64,000 bases of DNA from Colias croceus (Eukaryota; Arthropoda; Insecta; Lepidoptera; Pieridae): assembly GCF_905220415.1 (NCBI RefSeq), contig NC_059537.1:4749622-4813621 (forward strand). Direction: 5' to 3'. Made by a program: the position numbers and the translations under genes. Within the stretch, counting starts at the first letter, position 1; each line of letters starts with the position of its first letter. The notes under the pieces were generated by a model. That model saw nothing but the letters and a program-made list of their open reading frames with translations. It searched no databases and had not been told where the DNA came from. Below are positions 40,909-51,896 of the stretch, piece by piece.

Positions 40909-41741
40909 ATTTGTTTATTATCACCTCTTTACTAACACAAGTAGCAGTTTTCATAATATATGATATGGGCAAGATGTCGTTTTTTCACTGATCACATTAT
41001 ATTTTTAATAATTATAACTTATGTTTATCTTACAACACAGAGATCTTACAAGATTTTATAAACACCTACCAAGTAGGTAGGTACCAGTCTACATCTACAA
41101 GTGATTGGTGAACTGTCACTTGTCTGATGAATGATTGGATGAATGATTTTCCGAATTTGCAAAATTTTTTGACAGTACACATAGATAGACAGATACACAG
41201 ATCTATGACAGATAGAAAATACTTCTATAATTTTCTTCATATACCCGATTACAGGAAAAAAAGGCCAATATATTTCTAAATTTTAATATGTCGCTTGGTC
41301 GATATTATCGATATGTCGATTGTCGATCTATCAGCTATTTATCTTTTGTTGAGATGTGGACTACAAACAGAAATGGACAATAAGTACATTTTAATTCGCA
41401 GATATCTAACATACAAAATTATAAACAAATCCAGGTTGTAGGTACAATATTCTAAACTGTATATATAAGTGTTGATTATATATCAATACTTATATAATTA
41501 TATATACAATATAGTACCTACCAAATATATACAGAATGTACCTATTATTGCTGTTGGCTGTGCATGGCTGTTGCCGAACTGGCAAATGGCAATACAGAAT
41601 TGTCAATTGACATAAGTGGGCGAGTTTTTGTCATCGTTTTTGTTTTGCTATACGTTTTTTATCATTTGTAAATTCAGTACCTATAAAATTACTAGTTTTT
41701 ACATCAATTTTAAGTTATGAAATTTGATAACACCTTGAACA
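40909..41741. promoter_or_regulatory. Divergent promoter region, PAAF1 / SNX17
   Basis: An 833-bp intergenic stretch between opposed start codons. TGTCA/TGACA words recur near 41117, 41172, 41211, 41600, 41607 and 41629. A nested AT palindrome (TATATAAGTGTTGAT / ATCAATACTTATATA) is at about 41460-41495. Confidence 0.45.
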
Positions 41742-44700
41742 ATGCATTTTTCAATTCCTGACTTGCAACAATTCCGAGACGACAATGGACTTACTTATAC
41801 GGTAAGGTTTCTTCATTTATTATTATGTTATCATTGCATTGTTATTGTAATTCAATGCTCATATCGTTCAATTTAATCATGAACTATTTTAAGGAAAATG
41901 TGTTTCTATAGCTAGTTTTAATTCTTTTATAGGGCTATAATATTCACATTGATGGATTCTTTCATTGTACGGCGCGTTTTAAACAATTACTAAGTCTTCA
42001 TGAACAACTACAAGCACAATATCCATACTTTAAATTGCCACAGTTTCCACCGAAAAAGCTTTTTCTAACCAGTTCACAATTGGAAGAAAGAAGAATACTC
42101 TTAGAAAAATATGTCCAACTTGGTATGTGTATTATATTTTACAGTCAGTCTTATATCATTTTTCCTATTGTCATTGTAATAAACTTCATTTAATTTCCTT
42201 CTTACTTTACAGTTGGTCAGAATCCTATTTTGGCAAATTCTGGAATTTTGATGACATTTCTGTTATCAGCTCAACAAGAAACTCACAATGTCAAAGTTCA
42301 TGTGGTTGATATAGAAATATCTCTAATGAATGGCTACAGAATACCATTGTCAGTATCATCAACAGATACATCAAGTACTGTTTTAGATATAGCATGTAAT
42401 TATGTCAATTTGCATAAGGATTTGACAAAATATTTTTCCTTGTACCTTTTCAATTGGAGTTGTGCAAAAGATGGACAGCCAAGTTTGAAGAAACTTGAAG
42501 ATTTTGAATCTCCATATATATCGCAAAAGTATGTAAGGCCTGAGGATAAAATTGTTTTAAGGAAAAGGTATGTGTTTCCTGGACTGCTTAAATGTCCAAA
42601 AATCTCCATAAAAACAATAGATTCAATGTTTGTTAAATTTTTGTTTGCATAATAAAATAAAATAAAATTTGCCTATTTGTAACAATTGTATAATTTCCTA
42701 ATTTCAGTTACTGGGATCCATGCTATGATTTGGATCTTATGCAAGACAGGGTTTCAATAGACTTACTATATCTTCAAATAATAGAAGATATTGACTTGGG
42801 GTGGATAACAGCTGACTCTGACACCAGAGACATACTATCATCTCATGAAGCAAAGAAACAGAAGAGAGAGGTAATATTTGTACTTAATTATCTTAAACTA
42901 GCGGTCCGCCCCGGCTTCGCCCGTGGTACATGTTTACGTTTTCTCTCCATAAGAATCATCCTCGTACTTCAAGGAATATAATAAAAAAATAATTATCGAA
43001 ATCAGTTCAGCCGTTCTCGAGTTATGCGCTTACCAACACATTTTGCGATTCATTTTTATTATATTATTATTAGATGTGTTTTAAAGATAACTTTTAGTAC
43101 CCAAATATGATATATAAATTGATAATTGGAATGTAAATGCTCTGAAGTTTAATAAATACAATTATCTTTATCAATCTATTCAATATGTGTTCTGTTTTAA
43201 TAATGTATTCAGTTGAATGCATGATGTCATCTAACAAATAAAACAGATGACCAATTATACTTATCCTGTATTGAGAGTGATACATAGTTATTATCATGTT
43301 ATTGTAATTTTAGGTGATATATCAGTGTAGTATGTAATCTATAAAGAAATAATCTTAAAATGTATGAAAAAGTTTGATAACAAAAAAATAATCAAAATAT
43401 TATAATAATTTTTAAGAACTATTTCTATACACCTGCTATTTGTTTGTTACTCCTTCACGCAAAAACTGCTGAACTGATTTTCATTAAGTAAATTTGGCAC
43501 TCCGATAGTAACTTGGATTAACACAAAGGATAGACCCGTCCGATTAGGGCCCTTCTGGCCTCCTCCACTCAAGCGACAGCCCAAGCCGAGGTTCGAGATC
43601 CCCGTCAAGGGGGGACGCCCTTGTGGATGTCGCTACAATGTCGCTACGATGTCCGCGTTAAAATGTAGAAGCCCTTCTGGCTAACATTGAGAGACACCAC
43701 AAAAAAAAAAAAAAAAAAACAAAGGATAGTATATTTTTATCCCAAAAAGTTAGTGTAGCAAAGGAGAATATGCCACAATATATTATATTAATTACTAAAA
43801 TAAAAATTACAGTACATAGAATTAGCGAGAAGTTTGAGGCATTATGGCCGAATACCTGCAGGAGAAGCGTCCACCGAAGCCGTTAATATTGGAGAAATGG
43901 GAGGGGCAATAATCAGAGTGAGAGTGTCGTTAGCTGCAAAAGAATTGACTCTCACCAGTGTGACGCATCCCAATCATGAACAGAGGTATAAAGTTACTAG
44001 AATGAGGTGTTGGAGGATCACTACATTGCATGCTGTGAGTAATATTTTAAAGTTGATAACAGATTTTATTGTTTTTTAATGATCATACTTTATTCTCAAT
44101 TTACTTTTATAGTGGGTAAGTAGGTAGGCTAGTCAATGATAGTCAGATGAATCATGTTTTTATTTTTGATGAGAATAAATATTATCAAAATGTATACATG
44201 AAAATGTAAAATATTATAAATAATTATAACAGCGCTTAAACTAGAAATCTTTAATATATATAAATCTCGTGTCACAAAATATATATAAATCTCGTGTCAC
44301 AATGTTTGTCTTCAATGGACTCCTAAACCACTTAACCGATTATAATAAAATTCGCACACTATGTGCAGTTCGATCCAACTTGAGAGATAGGATAGGTTTT
44401 ATCCCAGAAATCCCTAGGGAACGGGAACTATGCAGGTTTTTCTTTGAAAACGCGGGCGAAGCCGCGGGCGGGAAGCTAGTAGTTTATAATATTATATATT
44501 GTGAGATTTTAAGTTTATTTAATTTTAGATGGATGGACAATTAAATGGTCATGGCTCATTATTGGAAGAACCTGCAAAAAATTTCGAACTTTCGTTTGAA
44601 TATCTCCTTAGCAAAGACAACCTTGTTTGGGTGACATTGAAAACTGAAAATGCAATATTTATCAGTGTTTGTTTGCAGGTAAGCTAAAGTTTGATGAATT

Positions 44701-46174
44701 AAATTTATAATATTTTATTTCATACTTTCATACATATTTTGAGCAACAACCTTAGTAATATGTGCGATACCACCCACTTTTAAAATTTCCCACAAATAAA
44801 TTGTCCATAATATCTTATGCAGTTAATTGTTAATATACTAATATAATAAATGCGAAAGTAACTCTGTCTGTCTGTCTGTTACTCAATCACGCCTAAACTA
44901 TTGAACCATGAAATGGTATGGAGATATTTAGATCCTTTTATTGCGAAATATGTACCACGGGCAAAGCCGGGGCGGACCTCTAGTTGTTTATATAAATTTT
45001 TGATTTCAGTAAATTTTCATTTCTTATTTTGTTTTCAAACAGTCTATAGTGGACGAACTAATGCGGCAAAAGAGTGGTTCCGGGCCCACATCTCCTCGCT
45101 GCAAACGCGCCAGCCTCACGTACATGCGACGAGACGGTTCCAGCCAACTAATCACACCATCTTCATCCAGCGATACACTCAGTTCTGTTGTAAGTGATCA
45201 TGTACATTCAATAATTGAGAAAGAGGGACCATTTTTGAAGTGAAACTTCTTTATCAGGGTTGGAAAAAAATTTAGTGCAACATTTTTTCGTTACGCATGA
45301 CATTTTTCCGTTAGGCGCTATCTTTTTCTTATCCCTACCACGCGTGATTCGACGTATTTCTGTAAAGTTGCCTATAGTAAATTATTTTTTTGAAAAATAA
45401 GGTCATAAAGAAGTTTCACGTCTTACGTGTGTACACTAGTACACGCACACATTTTTTATGTTAAGAACGTGATGAAATGTGTACTATATTAATTTAAAAA
45501 AAATATAGCAGCAACGGGACAAATTTTGAACATCTATTATATCTAATGTGCTTAAAAAATGAAACACAAGGTTGTATTTAATTAATTTGCTATTATGTAT
45601 TTATATAATTATTGCGAAATTAAGATGACCTTTACTTATAATGAGAAAAATTATTGGATCATATTGATTGTTTAAGAGCTCATTAATATCTCATTATAAA
45701 TAAATTACACGAAAATTATAATTAGATTTTAGACAGTTACGTTTTTATTTATGAATGATGCATTCTGAATAAAACAGACAATTAACATAAATAAACATAC
45801 ATAGCAACATTCTGAATGAGTGAATAGTATTAATTCTTTGTGAATTATGCATATCTGAATATTAATATTATTTTTTTATTTCTGTTCATGTCATTATTAA
45901 GAGTTACTTGTCTCTAAAATCTTTCGCAAATTAGAATAAAAACTTATATTATTTTCAAGAAATGTGGTAAGTAGATACTATAAACTGTTTTTATATAACT
46001 ACTAATAATACTTTTTTTTTGTTGCAGAATGGTGACTCTTGCACATCAGGAAGCTCCAGGGAAATATTCTCCGTTCAAAAATTAACAGAAAAGTTTGCAT
46101 CAGTTGCATTCAAAACAGGTAGAGACTGCGTTGAGAACAATGCTTTTGAAGCAATCGGTGATGAAGAACTTTAA
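41742..46174 (+). CDS. SNX17: Sorting nexin 17
   Basis: Eight exons, 41742-41801, 41933-42122, 42213-42567, 42708-42870, 43813-44034, 44529-44678, 45043-45189 and 46028-46174, all in phase, 477 aa (human 470). The N-terminal PX domain (1-~110) has MHFSIPDLQQF, ARFKQLLSLHEQL, FPPKKLF and LEERRILLEKYVQ. A FERM-like module (~115-390) follows with YFSLYLFNW, KIVLRKSYWDP, ARSLRHYGRIPAGE, RVTRMRCWR-like KVTRMRCWRITTLH, LSFEYLLSKD and CLQSIVDELM. The C-terminus FEAIGDEEL matches the conserved SNX17 tail. Family knowledge: binds PI3P on early endosomes and NPxY cargo tails, recycling them with retriever/CCC. Introns 4-6 carry several retroposons. Confidence 0.96.
42895..43052 (+). repeat. RTE/SINE tail, CGGTCCGCCCCGGCTTCGCC family, copy in SNX17 intron 4
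   Basis: AAACTAGCGGTCCGCCCCGG to TCGAGTTATGCGCTTACC, collinear with 29782-29956. It starts only about 25 bp after the donor of SNX17 exon 4. Confidence 0.8.
43534..43718 (+). mobile_element. 5'-truncated LINE insertion with 11-bp target duplication
   Basis: A GC-rich 165-bp sequence (CCGATTAGGGCCCTTCTGGC to CTAACATTGAGAGACACCAC) is followed by a pure A run. ACAAAGGATAG occurs immediately before (43523-43533) and immediately after the A tract (43719-43729), a clean target-site duplication. The target is itself an older RTE-type tail at ~43425-43760. No coding sequence remains. Confidence 0.85.
44252..44482 (+). repeat. SINE/RTE tail, CTCGTGTCACAATG family, copy 3
   Basis: The head ATATATAAATCTCGTGTCAC occurs twice in a row (44255 and 44280) before the usual body. 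It continues to GGGCGAAGCCGCGGGCGGGA. It lies in SNX17 intron 5. Confidence 0.75.
44836..44987 (-). repeat. RTE tail fragment in SNX17 intron 6
   Basis: Contains AATGCGAAAGTAACTCTGTC, a short GTCT run, and ends ACGGGCAAAGCCGGGGCGGA, the reverse complement of the CGGTCCGCCCC-family head. Degenerate. Confidence 0.6.
45232..45458 (-). repeat. MITE-like repeat with GAAGTGAAACTTCTTTAT end, copy 2
   Basis: Inverted counterpart of 34945-35148. It starts GAAGTGAAACTTCTTTATCA, runs through ATCCCTACCACGCGTGATTC and ends AAAGAAGTTTCACGTCTTAC plus GTGTGTACACTAGTACACGC. It begins about 45 bp after the donor of SNX17 exon 7. Confidence 0.65.
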
Positions 46175-46253
46175 AGTTTGTAAGCAGATCATCCAAAGAC
46201 TATAATTTTTATATATCTTGGCAATGTATAAATAATGTACCTAATGTATCTCA

Positions 46254-46259
46254 AATAAA
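46254..46259 (+). terminator. SNX17 poly(A) signal
   Basis: AATAAA 80 bases after the SNX17 stop codon. Confidence 0.65.
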
Positions 46260-47970
46260 CATAGTTCCAAAATTTTTAAATTTGTACAGATAGTGTTTTT
46301 ATAAGATATAGTTAGACGGAATTTGTATTGAAAAAATGGCTATGTATTGTTTATGTTTCATCCGGCCATTTACTTGCCATATTAAAATACTTTATCACGA
46401 ATTTATTGATACGGTTTATAAATTTAGATATATGTAATATGTCTATGAAGTTTTTTAAACATATAATATGTTTTCTATGTATATTATTGAGATTAAAATG
46501 ACCATTCTTGTAAAATAATTTAGTATGTTCAATTCATTCATTCGTCATAGATAGAAATTCCACATTAAAGTATATAGAAATAGAAATTATGTTAGAAAAT
46601 AGAATCATAGATCAAACCAAAATTAGAACTCATTGTGTCATGGTAATACAACGAAATTTTTTAACTAGTCTCTTAGCCTTATTTTATTCTGAAGCTCATT
46701 TTTTTACTTTCCACTTTTGTTACAGCACATTTAAATAGTTTAAGTATGGATAGTGTGAATAATTTTATAAGTAAATAATTACCAAAATTCAGGCTCAATG
46801 TTACAAAATGGCTTTTGGTTTCTTGTTTGATAAATCTTATATTCCTATAAGTTTGTGCAAGTTTATTCAAATTGTTGTATTAAAAAATATAAAAATAGTC
46901 ACTTTTCCTGAGATTTTTAAGGGGTATGAAAATTCATAGTTCAATTTAATTTACCATTATGTTGAATGAAGTAAGCAAATGCCCATACTTATAACTTATT
47001 ATTATAATTAAGTGAATATATTGTGATAAGACTGTGCTTTTCTTAAGAAACATTTACTCATTAACACTCTTTTAGAATTTTTTTATTATTATTTAGAAGA
47101 AATATGAATACTTATATTAAAGTAGTAAAGAAAACTTGATTTATGAATATAAATCAAGTTTTCTTTACTTCTTTTAATGTTTATTTTTCATTATTCATAT
47201 TAGAAATTACAATATCACCAATATAATTTTATTTAAGTTTCTGTAATAATATTTGATCTAATTTTAATAGTTTTCTTTATACAACAGTTTGTTGAATAAT
47301 ACATAATAAATTTGTTCTCAAATTATTGGTACTATGTTTTTTAGAACTTCAGAATAATATTTCTATGGATATAAACAGAAAATTTGAAGGAAATATAAGA
47401 ATATTTTAATCTCATACAAATAAATTAGATTAAAGTCTGCAACCAATTTAGTTATTTATTAATTTGTGTAGTTATATCACTGAACACAATATAATATGTT
47501 GGTCTTTACTTTTCAATTTTATGTCACTTTTCTTCAGGTTTTTTTTTTATTGTAAGGAACCTACTATGTTTGCTCTTGACATGAATGTATCTGAATTTTA
47601 TGAAAAAAAAAAGATCTTAATTGCTCAAGTCTATTTCATAATATTTGAGACTTGAGAAACTTTAAGAAAAATAAGACCTTCAATGTCCTAATTTAATAAC
47701 ATTCCAGTCTCTCTTAACATATCCATTATTTAAACTTTTTCATCCACTCTCATTAAAATCTTTACTATGCAATGATGTAAGTGTAAATGTTACAGTTTAT
47801 TTGAATTTTTATACTTTCCCATGTTATAAATATATCAATTTTGTTTTATATCAATTTATGAAATATAATTATAATAAAAACCATTTTTTTGTATATGAAG
47901 GAAAAAAACGAATGTTTTCAAATAAGCAAACATATTGAAATAAAATTATTTACTAAATAAACGAAAAATG
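46260..47970. other. SNX17-UQCRB convergent intergenic region
   Basis: Very AT-rich with no coding exon recognised. It contains a perfect hairpin at 47125-47168 (20-bp arms, 4-nt loop). Longer 3' UTR forms of either neighbour could extend into it. Confidence 0.45.
47125..47168. repeat. Perfect short palindrome, 20-bp arms
   Basis: GTAAAGAAAACTTGATTTAT, loop GAAT, then its exact complement. Found between convergent SNX17 and UQCRB. Confidence 0.85.
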
Positions 47971-47971
47971 T

Positions 47972-47977
47972 TTTATT
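47972..47977 (-). terminator. UQCRB poly(A) signal
   Basis: AATAAA on the minus strand, about 70 bases beyond the UQCRB stop. Confidence 0.65.
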
Positions 47978-48047
47978 GATTTAAATAAGTATCACTTAAT
48001 TGTTACTACATGAATCAAAATAATGATTTAACACATTATTCTTAACA

Positions 48048-48545
48048 TTAATATTCCTTTTCCCACTTTTCACGCTCAAGCCTTTCTTTCTTCACTTGGT
48101 CAACGATAGGTGTCAGGTACAGTTTATCCTCTTCGAATTTAGTCCACTCTTCTTTGGGTAAGATGGTTTTCTGGAGAGACAGTTGGATAGCTCTAACCAT
48201 ACGGAAGTTACGTTCATCAACTACATGTTCAGGTAGACGACGGAGAGCTTCCTGTACATCAGCATTTTCATATAGCAAATCGTCACGAAGTAAACCTGAA
48301 ATCATATATAATATAATTATTATTTTGGAAATTGTAAAGCTCTTATTTATAAAATAAAGAGAGTTGAATATATTTACCATATTTGTTAAATCCTGCAAGG
48401 TTGTAACACCATTTCCTCAGGCTATCTGGAAGATTTCAATCCATTAATATTATATAATCTTACTTCAAAATTGACAAAGCGATCAATATAATAGGAAATA
48501 GATGTACATACTGTTGTAAAGAACTTTGGTTGTTCTGAGAGCCAT
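48048..48545 (-). CDS. UQCRB: Cytochrome b-c1 complex subunit 7 (QCR7/UQCRB)
   Basis: Three exons in gene order: 48545-48512, 48425-48378, 48295-48048; 109 aa (family ~110). It starts MALRTTKVLYN. Exon 2 gives SLRKWCYNLAGFNKYG and exon 3 LLRDDLLYENADVQEALRRL, PEHVVDERNFRMVRAIQLSL, TILPKEEWTKFEEDKLYL, all typical of the family. Family knowledge: a matrix-facing subunit of respiratory complex III, needed for assembly and close to the ubiquinone site. The exon 2 acceptor was chosen because the alternative AG three bases on would create a stop. TGTCA words crowd the 5' flank (48660-48690). Confidence 0.95.
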
Positions 48546-48954
48546 GTTGATTAGGGTTTTTGTGGATTATCAGACAAAAACGACCGAAAAATACTGTAAA
48601 TTTTGCGTCTTTCGACCCTCGTTAAAAGTTCACGAAACTACCATGCCAAAAACTGAATGTTGCAAGTGTCAGTTGTCAATTGTCATTCTCAGACATAGGT
48701 ACGTCAAGATTCTCTATGAAAATCTCAGATGAAAATACTTGGAAAATACAGATGTTAAATAAGTGTCAAATAATACAGGGTATTAATAACTAATAAGAAT
48801 CAAATAGTCACATCTTCTTGCCATGAAAAGAAAAAAAAACTAATAAGAAAATACGAAAGCTGAAGAGTTTGTTTGCTTAGATTTGTTTGTTAGTCATAAA
48901 CGCGCTAATTCAAACAACTACTGCACTGATTTTGAGAATTCTTTCACCATATAC

Positions 48955-49851
48955 ATGTCGTGGCCATATCGTAGATTTGCTCATTTCATGAAATGTTCGA
49001 TCATTTCACGAAATGGTCGCATTTCATGATGTGGCCAACATAGTTTGACCAGATCGTTGAATCGTCAACGTTTCACGATTTTGTCATCCACATTTGGCCA
49101 GATCGTATAACATATAGGGAGTCCAAAAAATATTTAAAAAATTCAGAATATTTTAAGAACTTGATTATTGTCATTTAAGATCAGCGCAGCAGCGGCTGGC
49201 GAGTGCCAGGAGCGAATCGTTTTTGTAATATGAAACAGTTAGGTTAAGTTAGGTTAGACTTTGATAAACAACGCACGAGCCGAGCGAGCAAAGCGAGCGT
49301 GCCGCGGCAGTGGCCGGCGAGTGCCAGAAGCGAATCGCTTTTTAGAAAAGAAACAATTATAATAATATATGTAGTAGGATATATAAATTATAAATATAGT
49401 TATAGGATTTTGGACGCATTTTTTCTTGAATATAAGATATCCGCAGTTTCCATAGTACTCGAACCTCTTCGTCGTAAATACTTTGCTACTTATGACTTTC
49501 TTCATATTATAATTACACGAATTATGACGTTTTTTACTGCGAATAATAAAATTTTCGCCGGCGGCCGCCCTCTTCACACATAAACACAGCCCTTGCAGCG
49601 CCTCTACCAATGATTAATGTACCTAAACTACCTACTTTACGATATTAAGATCAAATAATTTTGATCATTTCATGAAAAAACCGCGCGTTTAGTTGCCTAT
49701 ATCGAGAAACGATTTCTTATCATTGATCTAGGTACTCAAACCACGTCATGATGTAGCCAATAGACATTCAACCATTTCATGAAATGCAACCATTTCGTGA
49801 AATGATCAATAATTTCATGAAATGAGCAAATCTACGATGTGGCCACGACAT
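48955..49851. mobile_element. TIR element with CATTTCATGAAATG subterminal repeats
   Basis: The ends are long inverted repeats of ~75 bp starting ATGTCGTGGCCAYATCGTAG. They contain serial copies of the self-complementary word CATTTCATGAAATG and variants (CATTTCACGAAATG). ATAC flanks both sides (48951-48954 and 49852-49855), a candidate 4-bp target duplication. It splits an older RTE-type tail (about 48865-48954). The interior has two similar GC-rich blocks (49187-49220 and 49308-49342, GGCGAGTGCCAGRAGCGAAT) and no transposase that I recognise. Confidence 0.75.
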
Positions 49852-50163
49852 ATACCAATTATACATAGTCGATGTTGTATATCATTTTATTTTCATACAT
49901 ACCATCATATAGCATGGCTATGCGTTGCTATGGCATACCTCGCCATGGCATGTGCCGCTATATGGTCGCTATCTAAGGTCGCTATGCTAGAAATCGGTTA
50001 TAAGTGAGTACATATATAGATTTTTCAATTATTTGCTCAGCTCTGAAAGTTTTCGTATCTAGTACCTACTTACGTACATGTTATTTCTCAAACCGTAAAG
50101 TTTAATTCAATTGAATAAACTACCATAAAATTGAAGTGTCTATTTGTAATATGATATGTCGCA

Positions 50164-50649
50164 GTCATCTAGTTGAATCTTCTATTTGATTGAATGACTA
50201 GCGTCTTCATTAATTAATGACGATTGACGACATTTAATTGAATAACTAAAGGACGACCCGACAAGTTGTTCAATGTGATTGAATGTGACCAAGTAATGTG
50301 ACGTTCAACGTTTTGACTGAACGTAATATAGCCAATTCCGTTGGTTTGGATTACTTGCTCTGTGGTTTGGATATGGGGATTGGGGATGGGTTATGTTAGC
50401 TCGTCAGCTCGTCGACAACTTGTTCTTGGGGACGTTTGAAAAAGTAAATTCTGTCGTCATTTAATGAACGCGCTAGGTATACAACAATATGCCGGGCGTT
50501 AAATCCGCTCTGCTCAAAGTCCGTTAACTAGTTAAGACGTCGTTGAGTGACGCTTGTTAAATCACCGTTCGGCCTAGTTATGCAATTGAATGTCGTCATT
50601 CAATGAACGCGCTAGTAATTCAGTCAAATAGCAGATTCAACCAGATGAC
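50164..50649. mobile_element. TIR element of ~486 bp with repeated internal block
   Basis: The left end GTCATCTAGTTGAATCTTCT is mirrored by the right end (as complement GTCATCTGGTTGAATCTGCT), and similarity runs for about 40 bp. A 25-nt block containing AATGAACGCGCTAG occurs at 50452-50476 and 50591-50615. No coding capacity and no clear target duplication. Confidence 0.65.
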
Positions 50650-51896
50650 GGCGACAGATATACACCGCGGTACACATTACACTATCAAAATAACATTTTA
50701 TACTGTTTTTCTGTTTGTTTCGACTAATTTCTGCAAGGGCTGGACCGATTTTGATAGAAATTTCACTGACAGGTACACAGATGTTTATAGTATTATGATC
50801 ACAGATTGTGATGTATTGTGGATGTATTATTATTTATTTATTTTAATTATTATACTCATTTAACTTACTTAATTGACGTTTAAAGTACCAAATCGTAATT
50901 TTTTAATCTATAAAATAAAACAAAGTTTTCTCACGTAGGTAGGTATAATCTGTACTTTGTATTTTTATTTCGTGTGAATGTAAATAAAGTGTCGTAATAA
51001 AATATAATAATTATTATTATTGGAAATTAATTGAAGAAGATATCGTTGAAGTACAATATTAATTTAGGCTTAGGAAAAAGAACAGCTGTGATCAGGTATA
51101 GAAAATAAAGTTGAAAAAACCTATTTAGTTTTCTTTTTAATATAACCTAAAGTATAGCTACAAATTGTTCTAAAAACACTTAAATATTATTTACTTTACG
51201 ATTTAATTTTATCAAACGTTAATAACCAAATATATCTATGTAAATTTCAGTAAAACAGGCAACAACAAGATATTTCAGCTCGCACTACTTGCCGAGATAA
51301 TACTGCGCTGCTCGTGGCCGATTCGTGTTTCTTATCGTTATATTTATTTGCTTCTGTTCAAGTGAACTTAATATGCCCTCGCTCGACCTCTTAGTTCCTT
51401 GGCCCGCTTATCATTATCAGCGTGAATAAAATGAGACGACGGAAGGTAATTAATTCATATTTCGTTACGCATTCGTATAGTTCTATTCGTTTAGACTACA
51501 CTCTTCCTTTCTTTAGTTAGTTTATAAAATATTATATACCCTTTAGTTTGCTGTGTAACATCATTTAGTTATTTAATTAACTTGTCTTGTGATTTTTTAC
51601 TTCATCCTGTATTCAAGAGAAGGAATGCCAAGTGACTGTCGTGACTGTTTGGGGATTCGATTTCGAATTAACGCCCTGCATCAAACTTGGAAGTGGCTGC
51701 ATCAAACAATCGCCCTTCACGAATATCTGATCTCCCTCTCATCAGCTGATACTGACGCTTGCCTCACAACTCAGTGCTAGGTTAAGTGATTAAAATTGTA
51801 AGATTTAGTTTACTATTCGAGATCAGACTGTTTTAGACTGTAAGTGCTCATAACTACCCATCTCACATTCATATAGAAAAGTATCTGCTGATAAAC
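50650..51896. other. LIPT1 5' flank
   Basis: An RTE-tail fragment lies at about 50660-50880 (CGCGGTACACATTACACTAT, TGGACCGATTTTGATAGAAA). GC-richer DNA at 51275-51430 and 51590-51780 could hold the promoter and a non-coding first exon of LIPT1. CAAGTGACTGTCGTGACTG near 51630 is the only TGTC/TGAC cluster seen. No coding exon is supported. Confidence 0.4.

Noticed and set aside
44269..44544. 91-codon frame
   Set aside because: It translates the CTCGTGTCACAATG-family repeat in a SNX17 intron; not a gene.
49254..49610. Opposed frames of ~94-118 codons
   Set aside because: They lie inside the TIR element and overlap each other on opposite strands; neither looks like a transposase.
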